Shown here: positions 7,127-15,497 of the stretch, piece by piece | Layout of the letters: every line of letters begins with the position of its first letter | Numbering within the stretch: position 1 is the first letter of the stretch | Assembly (NCBI GenBank): GCA_002345845.1 | Contig: DDWF01000118.1 | Coordinates: 34,280 to 78,484, forward strand | From: Betaproteobacteria bacterium UBA2293 | GTDB taxonomy: Bacteria; Pseudomonadota; Gammaproteobacteria; Burkholderiales; Rhodocyclaceae | Reading direction: 5' to 3' | DNA: 44,205 nucleotides | Program-made: the position numbers and the translations under genes | Notes under the pieces: model-generated | The model's database searches: none | Told to the model about the DNA's origin: nothing | The model's input: only the letters and a program-made list of their open reading frames with translations

Positions 7127-8838
7127 GTGGGCGGGTTACGCAGTTGCTCGAAGGCGGCGTTGGCCGACAGGAAAACCTGCCCGCTCAATGACGACCACAG
7201 CGCCGAGCGCTGCAGCCGGTCCTGCACCGGCCCGCGGACTTCGGCCAGGTGCAGGCGGATGCCGTGCTCGGCCAGATCCCGGTTAAGTTCGCCGAAGACG
7301 TCGACGGCGGTGGCATCCATCAGATTGACGGCGCTCATCACCAGGACCAGGTCGCGGGCTTCGGGAATCCTTTCCAGTTCCTGCTTCAGGCGCTGCTCGA
7401 CGGCGCCGAGATTGCCGAAGAACAGGCGCTCGTCGATGCGGACGAAGAGCACGCCGGGAATGGTCTCCACTGCGTAGCGTTCGACATTGCGGAAATGTTC
7501 GCTACCGGGAATACGCCCGACGACGGCAATGTGCGGCGTGCTCACCCGGTAGAGCAAGGTCGCCATCGACAGCATGACGCCGAGGCCAATGCCGGTTTCC
7601 AGACCGAAGAGCAGCACCCCGCCAGCGGTGCCGAGCAGCGCCAGGGCATCGGCGCGGTCGTAGGCCCAGGCCTGGCGCAAAGCGCGCAGGTCGATCATCG
7701 AGACAGCGGCCATGATGATGGTGGCCGCCAGCACCGCCAGCGGCAGGCGGGCAAACCAGCCGGCGGCCCCGGCAACCACGGCGATCATGGCCAGCGCGGC
7801 GACGATGCTGGCCAGCGGCGTTTGCGCCCCGGCGGCGACATTGATCGCCGAACGCGACAGGCCGCCACCGACCGGCATGCCGCCGGAAAAGGCGGCGACC
7901 ACGTTGGCAGCACCAAGGCCGACCAGTTCGGCATTGGCGTCGATCCGCTCACGGCGCTTGATGGCCAGCGCCTGAGCCATGGTGATGCCCTGGACCATGC
8001 CGATCAGGGTCATCAGGAAGGCCGGCACGATCAGCGCCCGCGTCGCCTCCAGGCTGGGCAGGAAGAAGTTGAGCGCCGGCAAGCCGGCCTGCAGCGAGCC
8101 GACGACAGCAACGCCGTGGACGGTGTCGAGACTGAGCTCGACGACGGCGAGTGTGCCGGCCAGCACGATCACCAGCGGCATCAGGCGGATGATGAAAGCG
8201 GCTTTCCCGTCGCCAAGGCCGGCGCGGCTCAGCCAGCCGGCCAGCCAGTAGCGAACGACGAGCAGCAGGCCGAGCGCCGCCAGGCTGATGGCCAGCGTCG
8301 GCAGATGGATCTGCCCGAGACGGCAGAGCAGATCGAAAAGCACTTCACCGCTGCTGCTGCCGACCGGCGAGACGCCAAGCAGATGCTTCAACTGGCTGAT
8401 GATGATCAGCACGGCCGAACCCGAGATGAAACCGCTGACCACCGGCCGGCTCAGCAACTGCGACAGGAAGCCCAGGCGCAGCACGCCGCAGGCCAGCAGC
8501 ATCACCCCTGAAAGCAGCGCCAGGGCGGCGGCCAGCACGATGTATTCGGCCGAGCCGGGCAGCGCCAGCGGGCTGAGCACGGCATAAGTCATGATGGCGG
8601 TGACCGCCACCGGCCCCACCGCCTGCACCCGGCTGCTGCCCAGCAACGCATACGCAATCGCCGGCAGAATGCTGACGTAGAGCCCGTACTGCGGCGGCAA
8701 GCCGGCCAGCAGCGCATAGGCCATGCTTTGCGGAATGACCAGGACAGCGACGATCAGCCCGGCCGTGACGTCGGCCCCGAGATGCTTCCGTGGATAAGCT
8801 TGTAACCAATGCGGGACGAGCCGGGAGATGAATGACAT
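7123..8838 (-). CDS. SulP family anion transporter with STAS domain
   Basis: A 571-residue inner-membrane transporter of the SulP/SLC26 family, which carries sulfate, bicarbonate or related anions. The N-terminal signature is seen at VIPQSMAYALLAGLPPQYGLY, followed by about 10-12 hydrophobic segments, including ALLSGVMLLACGVLRLGFL and the SGSAVLIIISQLKHLLG loop. A cytoplasmic STAS domain occupies about residues 440-555 (VLFVRIDERLFFGNLGAVEQ; the helix segment MDATAVDVFGEL). Substrate cannot be assigned from sequence alone. ATG at 8838 gives the expected N-terminus; no clear ribosome-binding site precedes it. The gene converges on the CheW-domain gene, and the two TAG stops share the palindrome CTAG at 7123-7126. 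A second, different SulP gene lies at the right end of the window. Confidence 0.9.
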   Translation of the reverse strand: MSFISRLVPHWLQAYPRKHLGADVTAGLIVAVLVIPQSMAYALLAGLPPQYGLYVSILPAIAYALLGSSRVQAVGPVAVTAIMTYAVLSPLALPGSAEYIVLAAALALLSGVMLLACGVLRLGFLSQLLSRPVVSGFISGSAVLIIISQLKHLLGVSPVGSSSGEVLFDLLCRLGQIHLPTLAISLAALGLLLVVRYWLAGWLSRAGLGDGKAAFIIRLMPLVIVLAGTLAVVELSLDTVHGVAVVGSLQAGLPALNFFLPSLEATRALIVPAFLMTLIGMVQGITMAQALAIKRRERIDANAELVGLGAANVVAAFSGGMPVGGGLSRSAINVAAGAQTPLASIVAALAMIAVVAGAAGWFARLPLAVLAATIIMAAVSMIDLRALRQAWAYDRADALALLGTAGGVLLFGLETGIGLGVMLSMATLLYRVSTPHIAVVGRIPGSEHFRNVERYAVETIPGVLFVRIDERLFFGNLGAVEQRLKQELERIPEARDLVLVMSAVNLMDATAVDVFGELNRDLAEHGIRLHLAEVRGPVQDRLQRSALWSSLSGQVFLSANAAFEQLRNPPT

Positions 8839-8916
8839 TAAGTGGGCGATGGCTAAACGAGGCGGCAGTATCAGCCGCCGCCTCCGCTGCCGTCAATGGC
8901 CGGGGCGTGCTTTGGT

Positions 8917-9001
8917 CATTCCCGCACCCCAAGGGTACTTCCTACGGGCGCATAGGCGGGGATCCAGGACGAGGCGGGGCCCCGCCTGCGCGGGGACGAC
9001 G
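8917..9001. repeat. REP-like palindromic element
   Basis: The intergenic stretch between the SulP gene and the LprI-like gene holds a dense set of GC palindromes. There is a perfect 14-base palindrome GGCGGGGCCCCGCC at 8973-8986. Outer arms of the type TCATTCCCGC and GCGGGGACGA resemble the dispersed CGTC-CCCGC repeats common in betaproteobacterial and neisserial genomes. Only one copy is seen in the window, so its repetitive nature is inferred from pattern only. Confidence 0.4.
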
Positions 9002-9124
9002 TTGTATGTTGGTTATGTGCTGAAGTGGCGCGACATCCCCGAGATGCGTAAACTCAACAGCCAGCATTTTGCGACCGGATTAAGTGTTGAAACATCGGAA
9101 AACATGGGTTCAACTCTCATAACA

Positions 9125-9568
9125 ATGCGTACAGTGAAGCTGATTGGTTTTGGTCTGGCCCTGAGCTTGCCGGCAATGGCACTCGCGGCCTCAATTGCTC
9201 CCGTTTCTGACGAACGGGCCTTGCGCGAGGAATGTAGCGCCGTTTCCCAGGCGGAAATGCGGGATTGCCTGGCCAAGAAAGCCGAAGATAGCCGGAAGGC
9301 TCTTCAGCAAGCCGAGGAAACGGTAGCTGACACCCTTTCCAAGTGGGATGAGGACAGCAAGTTCGTCAGCCAAGCCAAAGCGAAACTTGCCAGATCAAAC
9401 AAGGAATTTGCCGAGTACCGAGAGAGTCAATGTCGATTTGCCGCTTCGCTCAGTGGCGGTGGCGCCGGCAATGCGCATGAGATGCGCCGCTTGGCGTGTG
9501 CCGCGGAACTCAACAACCGACGCGCCGAGCAGCTACACGATGCTGTTTACGACATGCCGTTGAAGTAG
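9125..9568 (+). CDS. Secreted LprI-like protein (lysozyme inhibitor LprI-type domain)
   Basis: A 147-residue protein with an N-terminal signal peptide (MRTVKLIGFGLALSLPAMALA, cleavage probably after AxA). The mature part has the cysteine and aromatic pattern of the LprI N-terminal/DUF1311 domain: ECSAVSQAEMRDCLAKK, a charged coiled helix, FAEYRESQCRFAASL and RLACAAELNNRRAEQL. Four cysteines could form two disulfides in the periplasm. Known members inhibit lysozyme or have no defined role, so function is tentative. ATG at 9125 starts a clean signal peptide; ATG at 9104 (seven residues longer) is an alternative, and neither has a strong ribosome-binding site. The frame stays open upstream but there runs through the palindromic element, which is unlikely to be coding. 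Confidence 0.72.
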   Translation: MRTVKLIGFGLALSLPAMALAASIAPVSDERALREECSAVSQAEMRDCLAKKAEDSRKALQQAEETVADTLSKWDEDSKFVSQAKAKLARSNKEFAEYRESQCRFAASLSGGGAGNAHEMRRLACAAELNNRRAEQLHDAVYDMPLK

Positions 9569-9584
9569 ACCGCCGAGCGCCGGC

Positions 9585-10592
9585 TCAGCTTTCGCCACGC
9601 AGGCGACGGATGCGTTCGGCGGTTTCCGGATGGCTGGACAGGCCATCCCAGCCCGAACCGCCCTTGCCTTCACCGCCCATGCTCGCCTCCATGCGTTCGA
9701 GCATGCTGGCCAGCGGTTCCCTGCCCCGCCCGGCGGCGACCATGACCTGGGCGGCGTAGGCGTCCGCTTCCAGCTCGAAGGCGCGTGAATAGCTCGATTC
9801 CATGGCCAGCACGGCGAGGCCGCTGGCGATGGAGGAAATGTCGCCGAGGTAGAGGCCGGCGACGAAGGAAACGACCGACGACTGGATCAGCTGGCGCAGC
9901 CCGTGATGATGGGCGACGTGAGCGAGTTCGTGGGCGACGACGCCAGTTACTTCATCGTCGTTGGAAGCCAGCGCGACCAGTTCGTCGAAAATCACCAGAT
10001 CGCCGTTGGGCAGCGCGAAGGCATTGGGTCCCAGCGCCGAGGCTCGGAAATGCAGTCGGTAAGGTGGATGACCAGGGCTTGCCTTGAGCACCGCCGCCGC
10101 GTGTTCCCGCAGTTCGGCCTGGCGCGCTTCCGGCAGACGGGAAGGCTTGAGCATCTGTCCATCGAGGAAGGACAGCGTATGTTTCGAGATCGACTGGACG
10201 ATGCTGTCCGGGATGCGCGGTGCCAGCACCTTGCTGGCTGCCGGCAAGCCCCAGAAGTAGGCGGCGAGTAGCGTCAGGATGGCGGCCAACAGCGCGGCGA
10301 TGGCCCATGACCAGCGCGACTGCAGGCGAACAACGGCGGATTCGGCAAAGCCGGCGGCGCTCAGCCAGGCGGCGAAGGCCGCGTGGTCGGCCACTTCACA
10401 GACGGCGCCGTCGGCGAAGCGGACCAGGCGCGGGGCGCGGCCCATCGGTTCGGATATCTCGACCTGCGCCCGCCTGGCCCGTCGCTCGCCAAAGGCTCCA
10501 CGGACGATGATCTCGTCGTCCTCGATCGACAGTTCGACCGCCTGCCGCTGCGGCGTTCGGCCATCGAAGAAACTGGCGGCGATAGCGCTCAC
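9585..10592 (-). CDS. M48 family membrane metalloprotease
   Basis: A 335-residue zinc protease. The zinc motif HELAH is at residues 221-225 (VVAHELAHVAHHHG), with the third ligand Glu275 in ELEADAYA. An N-terminal domain of about 90 residues (SIEDDEIIVRGAFGERRARR onward) precedes one transmembrane helix at about 95-117 (AIAALLAAILTLLAAYFWG); the catalytic domain is then probably periplasmic. A second hydrophobic stretch, about 237-265, is typical of the family. The start is GTG at 10592, and its GTGA overlaps the stop of the upstream DUF898 gene, so the two are translated together. The pairing of an M48 protease with a DUF898 membrane protein suggests a shared role in membrane-protein quality control, which is inference. 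Confidence 0.88.
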   Translation of the reverse strand: MSAIAASFFDGRTPQRQAVELSIEDDEIIVRGAFGERRARRAQVEISEPMGRAPRLVRFADGAVCEVADHAAFAAWLSAAGFAESAVVRLQSRWSWAIAALLAAILTLLAAYFWGLPAASKVLAPRIPDSIVQSISKHTLSFLDGQMLKPSRLPEARQAELREHAAAVLKASPGHPPYRLHFRASALGPNAFALPNGDLVIFDELVALASNDDEVTGVVAHELAHVAHHHGLRQLIQSSVVSFVAGLYLGDISSIASGLAVLAMESSYSRAFELEADAYAAQVMVAAGRGREPLASMLERMEASMGGEGKGGSGWDGLSSHPETAERIRRLRGES

Positions 10593-11923
10593 AGGCCGAT
10601 ATCCAGATCGAACATCTCGGCGGTTTCGTCACCGAGCGCCGAGGCGGCGGTGGCTTCGGCGGCCAGGAAGTCATCAAGGCTGCCGCTGACCGCCATAGCC
10701 AGATGCTCGGCGCGGTAGCGGGCGACGCGCACGCGAGCCCAGGGAATGAACAAGCCGAGGGTGCCGATGATGGCCAGCCAGTTGACCACGGTCAGCCCGA
10801 TATAACCGCCGACCGGCAAGCGGCTGACGAAGGCGTGCGGACCCAGGCTGGTGCTGTTCCAGACGGCATTGGCGGTGCGCGCCTGAACGTACGGCACAAG
10901 CAGCGCCTGGATGGAAATCAGCAGCAAGGGAATGAGCATGAAGGCCGCACCGAGGAGCATCATCAGCAGCGGGTTTTCACGGCCAGCGAAGGCGGAGATG
11001 ACGACGACGATCAGGCCCACCGCAAGCAACAGCATGAGCAGCGCTGGAAAGATAAAGATGCGGTAGATGGCACCGATGGTGACCGCGCATTCGAACTGCG
11101 TCGTGCCGAAGCGCGTGTTGTCGAGGACGAATTTGCGCAATTGTCGATAGAACAGCGGGAAAGCCAGCCAGAAGGTGATCATGGCCAGCAGGCCGTAGCC
11201 GATGAAGACCTTGAACGCCTGTCGATAAGTGCCATGGAAGGAGAAGCGCAGGCCGCGATAGCTGGTGTTGTGAGCGCGGAAGCGGAAGGCCTTGACCGCA
11301 AGCCAGGGCACCACCGGCAGCAGTACCAGCAGGGCAACGCCGTAAAGCACCGGGCTGATGTTCTGGGCCGTGGACAGCCCGACGAGCAGCAGAAAGGCGA
11401 CGATCCGTCCCTTGAGAATCGGTATCGGCAGGCCGTGGTAGTCGAAGCCGGAGCCATCGAGCAGCAGGTTGCGGTGGAAGTACTGCTCACGCCGAACCTT
11501 GGCCCAGGCCGAATAGATGCCGAGGGTGACGATGCTGAGTAGCAGATTGACGATCCAGATGCGGAAGTACTCGCCGCCGTCACCGGCGAAGCTGAAGTTT
11601 TTTTCGTGGATTTCGTCGGCATCGGCAGCCGGCGTGGCGGGTACCGCCGGAATCGAGGGTGGTGTCGGCGGTAGCGAATCGATAACCACCGGAGCCGGCG
11701 CGGGATTCAGCGAGGCATCGTAGGCCTGACGCGCCAGCGGATCGCCGAGGGTCGAAAAGGCCTCGTGCACCCGATCGAGCAAGGCCGGATCCGGCCTGTC
11801 CTGGGCGTTGATCCGTTCGCGGAAATGCTTGAGCTTGTGCCCATAGGCTGACTTTATTTCGGCCAGCGTCGCTTCCGGCTCGATACCGAGCACTTCGTAA
11901 AAAGTTGCTTCAAGCGCGGCCAT
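10589..11923 (-). CDS. DUF898 (YjgN-like) membrane protein with degenerate J-like N-terminus
   Basis: A 444-residue protein. Residues 5-75 read as a J-domain fold (FYEVLGIEPEATLAEIKSAYGHKLKHFRERI ... AFSTLGDPLARQAYDAS), but the HPD tripeptide needed to stimulate Hsp70 is absent: HFR stands at about 34-36. A proline-rich linker (about 78-100) follows. Then comes a DUF898/YjgN region with six or so transmembrane helices and the family motifs FRIWIVNLLLSIVTLGIYSAW and AKVRREQYFHRN. The second half ends IGTLGLFIPWARVRVARY. ATG at 11923 is preceded by a strong GGGGGGA. It overlaps the M48 protease start by four bases. Function is unknown; the missing HPD argues against classical DnaK partnership. 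Confidence 0.82.
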   Translation of the reverse strand: MAALEATFYEVLGIEPEATLAEIKSAYGHKLKHFRERINAQDRPDPALLDRVHEAFSTLGDPLARQAYDASLNPAPAPVVIDSLPPTPPSIPAVPATPAADADEIHEKNFSFAGDGGEYFRIWIVNLLLSIVTLGIYSAWAKVRREQYFHRNLLLDGSGFDYHGLPIPILKGRIVAFLLLVGLSTAQNISPVLYGVALLVLLPVVPWLAVKAFRFRAHNTSYRGLRFSFHGTYRQAFKVFIGYGLLAMITFWLAFPLFYRQLRKFVLDNTRFGTTQFECAVTIGAIYRIFIFPALLMLLLAVGLIVVVISAFAGRENPLLMMLLGAAFMLIPLLLISIQALLVPYVQARTANAVWNSTSLGPHAFVSRLPVGGYIGLTVVNWLAIIGTLGLFIPWARVRVARYRAEHLAMAVSGSLDDFLAAEATAASALGDETAEMFDLDIGL

Positions 11924-12038
11924 GGTCCCCCCTGTCAGTGTTGGCGCCCGAGATATGGGCCGATTCTAGCCAAATGACCGGAACGAACAATGACGATCGG
12001 ATGAACGGAAGAAATGGGGGGCGGTGCGGCGCTGCCGC

Positions 12039-12434
12039 TCAGTGCAGATCGACGGCGTGCTGCTTGAGGGCTTCCAGCGGCACGATCTCCAGCGCCGCCT
12101 GATTGGTCGCGTTGAGCGAAACGCGCGGTGCCTTGCCGGCCTGCCAGGCTTCCAGCCAGCGGGCGGCGCACAGGCACCAGCGCTGACCCGGCTGCAGCCC
12201 GGGAAAGTCGAATTCCGGATGCGGCGTCGACAGATCATTGCCGCGCGCCTTGGAAAACTCGAGGAATTCGGCGGTCAGGATGATGCAGACCGTGTGGCTG
12301 CCCATATCCTCTTCCGAAGTGTTGCAGCAGCCATCACGAAAGAACCCGGTCAGCGGCTGGTCGGAGCAGCTCAGTAGCGGGCCGCCGAGGACATTCAGCT
12401 GGCTGCCGCGGCCGGGAAATTCGCGGGTTTTCAC
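12039..12434 (-). CDS. DUF2237 family protein, last gene of the ISC operon
   Basis: A 131-residue cytoplasmic protein of the DUF2237 family. The family core is clear: NVLGGPLLSCSDQPLTGF, FRDGCCNTSEEDMGSHTVC, FLEFSKARGNDLSTPHPEF and GQRWCLCAARWLEAWQ. It is rich in conserved cysteines (C-S, GCC, TVC, WCLC), which would suit metal or cluster binding or structural disulfides; no biochemical role is known to me. I place the start at GTG 12434 because GTGA overlaps the iscX stop and the family similarity begins close by; in-frame codons farther upstream lie inside iscX. The overlap implies translational coupling to iscX and membership of the Fe-S operon. A link to Fe-S assembly is inferred from position only. 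Confidence 0.85.
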   Translation of the reverse strand: MKTREFPGRGSQLNVLGGPLLSCSDQPLTGFFRDGCCNTSEEDMGSHTVCIILTAEFLEFSKARGNDLSTPHPEFDFPGLQPGQRWCLCAARWLEAWQAGKAPRVSLNATNQAALEIVPLEALKQHAVDLH

Positions 12435-12625
12435 GAAACCTCGTCGATCCAGGCCTGCTGGATGGCTTCCAGAATTTTCTCGCCGCAATGCTTGGGATCA
12501 TCGTCGAAGCCGGGCAAGGCCATGACCCAGTCACGCAGGTCGACGAAGTTAATCTTCAGCGGATCCTTGTCCGGATGGGCATCGCTCAGTTCGATGGCGA
12601 TATCGTTGATGTCGGTCCATTTCAT
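12431..12625 (-). CDS. iscX: Fe-S assembly protein IscX
   Basis: A 64-residue acidic protein of the IscX/YfhJ family. It begins [13 protein letters not shown], contains HPDKDPLKINFVDLRDWV and ends with EKILEAIQQAWIDE. IscX binds IscS and iron and modulates the cysteine desulfurase during cluster assembly. Length matches the family norm of about 65. Its ATG (12623-12625) overlaps the fdx stop as ATGA, and its own stop overlaps the GTG of the DUF2237 gene. It is thus translated in the chain fdx-iscX-DUF2237. The identity is secure. Confidence 0.93.
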   Translation of the reverse strand: MKWTDINDIAIELSDAHPDKDPLKINFVDLRDWVMALPGFDDDPKHCGEKILEAIQQAWIDEVS

Positions 12626-12969
12626 TTGCGGTGGCCCTCCTTCGCCATGTTGATGCTGTACTTGGGAATCTCGACGACCAGAGGCGTCTTGCCGACGATG
12701 GCCTGGCAACCCAGGCGCGAATTCGGTTCCAGACCCCAGGCCTTGTCCAGCAGGTCTTCCTCTTCTTCCTCGGCCGGCTCCAACGTGTTGAAGCCTTCGC
12801 GGACGATCACGTGGCAGGTGGTGCAGGCGCAGGACATCTCGCAGGCGTGATCGAGTTCAATGTTGTTTTCGAGCAGGTTCTGACAAATGGACTTGCCCTC
12901 TTCCGCCTCAATGACGGCGCCGTCCGGGCAGTTTTCAACATGCGGCAATACGATGAGCTGCGTCATCAT
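12622..12969 (-). CDS. fdx: ISC-type [2Fe-2S] ferredoxin
   Basis: A 115-residue adrenodoxin-type ferredoxin that supplies electrons for cluster assembly on IscU. The ligands are visible as the C-x5-C-x2-C pattern in [15 protein letters not shown] plus the distal cysteine in [11 protein letters not shown]. The acidic helix [20 protein letters not shown] is the usual partner-docking surface. Two ATG codons lie in tandem; the first (12967-12969) overlaps the hscA stop as ATGA and is taken as the start. The gene sits between hscA and iscX, in the order seen in other proteobacterial isc operons. Confidence 0.95.
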   Translation of the reverse strand: MMTQLIVLPHVENCPDGAVIEAEEGKSICQNLLENNIELDHACEMSCACTTCHVIVREGFNTLEPAEEEEEDLLDKAWGLEPNSRLGCQAIVGKTPLVVEIPKYSINMAKEGHRK

Positions 12970-14843
12970 TCTTCTCCCATCTTGATCTCGTCGACCTTGC
13001 GGCCGGAGAGCACTTTCTTGATGCTTTGGTCCATCCGCCGATGGGCGAATTCCTGGGTTTCGAAACCGAGATCGTCCATGGCGATGTTGATCTGGCGGCG
13101 ATTGTCGCCGGCTGCGGCGGCACGCAGCTTGGCAATGCTGGCGGTGATCCTGGCCGTTTCAGCCGCGTTGAGCAGATGTGGATCTTCGGCCAGTGCCGCT
13201 TCGGTGGCTTCGATCATGCGCTCGGCCTCGACCTGCGCTTCGCGCAGCGCCCGGGCCATTGCATCGTCCTTGGCATGTGCCATCGAATCCTGCAGCATGC
13301 CGGCGATTTCGTCGTCGGAGAGGCCGTAGGATGGCTTGACGGTGACGCTCGCTTCGACGCCGGTGGTCTGCTCGCGGGCGGCCACCGACAGCAGGCCGTC
13401 GGCATCAACCTGGAAGGTGACGCGGATGCGCGCCGCGCCGGCAACCATCGGCGGGATGCCGCGCAGTTCGAAACGGGCCAGCGAGCGGCAATCGGCGACC
13501 ATTTCGCGCTCACCCTGGACGACCTGGATGACCATCGCCGTCTGGCCGTCCTTGAAGGTGGTGAACTCCTGGGCGCGGGCGGTCGGAATGGTGGAATTGC
13601 GCGGGATGACCTTCTCGGTCAAGCCGCCCATGGTTTCCAGGCCGAGCGACAGCGGGATGACGTCGAGCAGCAGCCAGTCGTCCTTGCCGGTCTTGTTGCC
13701 GGCCAGCAGGTTGGCCTGGGTGGCGGCGCCGAGGGCGACGACCTTGTCCGGATCGAGATTGGTCAGCGGTTCCTGGCGGAAGAAGTCGCCGACCGCTTTC
13801 TGCACCTGCGGCATGCGCGTTGCGCCGCCGACCATGACCACGCCCTTGACGTCCTCGACGCGCAAGCCGGCATCGCGCAGCGCCTTCTTGACCGGCTGCA
13901 GGGTCTTGGAGACCAGCGTCTGGGTGATCTCGGCAAAAGTGGGGACATCGAGCTTGATGTCCACCATCTCGCCGGAATTGAGGCGGGCGGTGATCGGCGC
14001 CTCCGGATTCAGGGTCAGAAATTCCTTGGCTTCACGGCAGCGCATCATCAGCAGCCGCGCATCTTCCGGCGACAGCGGCTGCAACTTGGCCTGCTCGACC
14101 GCCCAGCAATAGATGCGGTGGTCGAAATCGTCGCCGCCGAGCGCTGAATCGCCGCCGGTGGACATGACCTCGAAAACACCCTTGGTCAGCTTGAGGATCG
14201 AGATGTCGAAAGTGCCGCCACCAAGGTCATAGACGGCATAGACACCTTCCGCAGCGTTGTCGAGGCCGTAGGCGATGGCGGCCGCAGTCGGCTCATTGAG
14301 CAGGCGCAGCACGTTGAGCCCGGCCAGCCGGGCGGCATCCTTGGTGGCCTGACGCTGGGCGTCGTCGAAATAAGCCGGCACGGTGATCACGGCGCCGACC
14401 AGATCGCCGCCGAGGGCGGCTTCGGCACGTACCTTCAGACTCTTGAGGATTTCCGCCGAGACTTCGACCGGACTCTTGATGCCGGCGTGGGTTTGCAACT
14501 TGACCATGCCCGGCGCTTCGACGAAATCGTAGGGCATCGATTCGACGTGGGCGATGTCCTTGAGCCCGCGGCCCATGAAGCGCTTGACTGAAACGATGGT
14601 ATGACGCGGATCGACCGCCTGGTTGCGTTGCGCCTCGAAGCCGACTTCGGTCGAGCCATCGGCGTGATAGCGCACGACGGAGGGCAGCAGCGGCCGTCCC
14701 TGCTCGTCGGCAAGACAGACGGCCATGCCGCTGCGCACCGTGGCGACCAGTGAATTGGTGGTGCCGAGGTCGATACCGACTGCCAGTTTATGTTCATGGG
14801 GTGCCGCGGATTCGCCGGGTTCGGCGATTTGAAACAGAGCCAT
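12966..14843 (-). CDS. hscA: Hsp70-type chaperone HscA
   Basis: A 625-residue specialised Hsp70 that works with HscB to release Fe-S clusters from IscU. The actin-like ATPase domain shows [12 protein letters not shown] near residue 23, [48 protein letters not shown] and [11 protein letters not shown]. The substrate-binding domain follows, from about 390 ([12 protein letters not shown]). It has a longer N-terminal tail than DnaK (about 20 residues before the GIDLGTT motif), as HscA usually does. The gene is separated from hscB by two bases and overlaps fdx by four. Identity is certain. Confidence 0.96.
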   Translation of the reverse strand: MALFQIAEPGESAAPHEHKLAVGIDLGTTNSLVATVRSGMAVCLADEQGRPLLPSVVRYHADGSTEVGFEAQRNQAVDPRHTIVSVKRFMGRGLKDIAHVESMPYDFVEAPGMVKLQTHAGIKSPVEVSAEILKSLKVRAEAALGGDLVGAVITVPAYFDDAQRQATKDAARLAGLNVLRLLNEPTAAAIAYGLDNAAEGVYAVYDLGGGTFDISILKLTKGVFEVMSTGGDSALGGDDFDHRIYCWAVEQAKLQPLSPEDARLLMMRCREAKEFLTLNPEAPITARLNSGEMVDIKLDVPTFAEITQTLVSKTLQPVKKALRDAGLRVEDVKGVVMVGGATRMPQVQKAVGDFFRQEPLTNLDPDKVVALGAATQANLLAGNKTGKDDWLLLDVIPLSLGLETMGGLTEKVIPRNSTIPTARAQEFTTFKDGQTAMVIQVVQGEREMVADCRSLARFELRGIPPMVAGAARIRVTFQVDADGLLSVAAREQTTGVEASVTVKPSYGLSDDEIAGMLQDSMAHAKDDAMARALREAQVEAERMIEATEAALAEDPHLLNAAETARITASIAKLRAAAAGDNRRQINIAMDDLGFETQEFAHRRMDQSIKKVLSGRKVDEIKMGEE

Positions 14844-14845
14844 TT

Positions 14846-15373
14846 TTATTCTTCCAGCGATGCCAGCGCATCGTCGATTTCGGACAGGAGTTTTTCCAGA
14901 AACATCAGCCGGCGCACCCGATCAGTGGCCAGCGCAAATTCTTTTTCGTCGTCGAGCAGACGGCCAACCTCGTCATAACGGCTATCGATGTCACCGCGCA
15001 GGCGATTGTGCAGCCGCTCCAGTTCGTGGTGATCACCACCTGCCCGCGCTTCCATCACCGCCTCGCGCCATTCCATCTGTTCCATCAGGAAATCGGCCGG
15101 CATTGCTGTGTTGTTCTCGGCCTGCAGATCGTGACCACTCAGTTCAAGCAGGTAGCGTGCCCGGCCGAGCGGCTTCTTCAGCGTCTGGTAGCCTTCGTTG
15201 ACCCGCGTCGCCCATTGCATCGACAGCCGCCGCTCACCATCCGGCGCGTTGGCGAAACGATCAGGATGCACCTGCGCCTGCACGTCACGAAAACGCGAGT
15301 CGAGCTCCGACACATTCAGCCGGAAGGCCCGCGGCAATTCGAACAGGGAGAAGAAATCGGCGGTCAGGTCCAA
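14846..15373 (-). CDS. hscB: J-domain co-chaperone HscB
   Basis: A 175-residue co-chaperone that delivers IscU to HscA and stimulates its ATPase. The J-domain fills the first 75 residues, with HPD at residues 36-38 ([11 protein letters not shown]) and the family opening [16 protein letters not shown]. The C-terminal helical bundle (about 85-170) contains [12 protein letters not shown], the region that binds IscU in homologues. The start is TTG at 15373, supported by GAGG with a 6-base spacer; no in-frame ATG is available at the expected position. A 124-base gap with alternative hairpins separates it from iscA, unlike the tight spacing elsewhere in the operon. Confidence 0.94.
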   Translation of the reverse strand: MDLTADFFSLFELPRAFRLNVSELDSRFRDVQAQVHPDRFANAPDGERRLSMQWATRVNEGYQTLKKPLGRARYLLELSGHDLQAENNTAMPADFLMEQMEWREAVMEARAGGDHHELERLHNRLRGDIDSRYDEVGRLLDDEKEFALATDRVRRLMFLEKLLSEIDDALASLEE

Positions 15374-15423
15374 CAGTCACCTCAACATGCGGCGCTTGAA
15401 ACCGCGGAAACCTCAAAGCGAAG

Positions 15424-15476
15424 GCGGGGCTAGGCGAACCCCGCGCAGACAGTACGTTAGTACGGAAAGCGGGGTT
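15424..15476 (-). promoter_or_regulatory. Mutually exclusive hairpins between iscA and hscB
   Basis: Three GC blocks can pair in two ways. AACCCCGC at 15437-15444 can pair with GCGGGGTT at 15469-15476, enclosing a small GTAC-TTAG-GTAC-like loop. Alternatively its CCCCGC part can pair with GCGGGG at 15424-15429. Only one of the two can form at a time. In the minus-strand transcript the larger hairpin forms first and the alternative is available afterwards. This layout resembles an attenuator, or an mRNA processing and stability element that sets hscB-hscA-fdx levels below iscSUA. Function is inferred; the pairings are read directly. Confidence 0.5.
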
Positions 15477-15497
15477 CAACAACGCCCTGACGAGCCG

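Noticed and set aside
7249..8511. A 420-codon open frame on the plus strand opposite the SulP gene.
   Set aside because: Its composition (His, Asp, Gln-rich, no hydrophobic core) is that of an antisense shadow of a membrane-protein gene; the SulP reading frame is unambiguous.
8839..9124. Upstream in-frame extension of the LprI-like gene from 8828.
   Set aside because: The extra 99 codons run through the palindromic element and precede a clean signal peptide, so they are unlikely to be translated.
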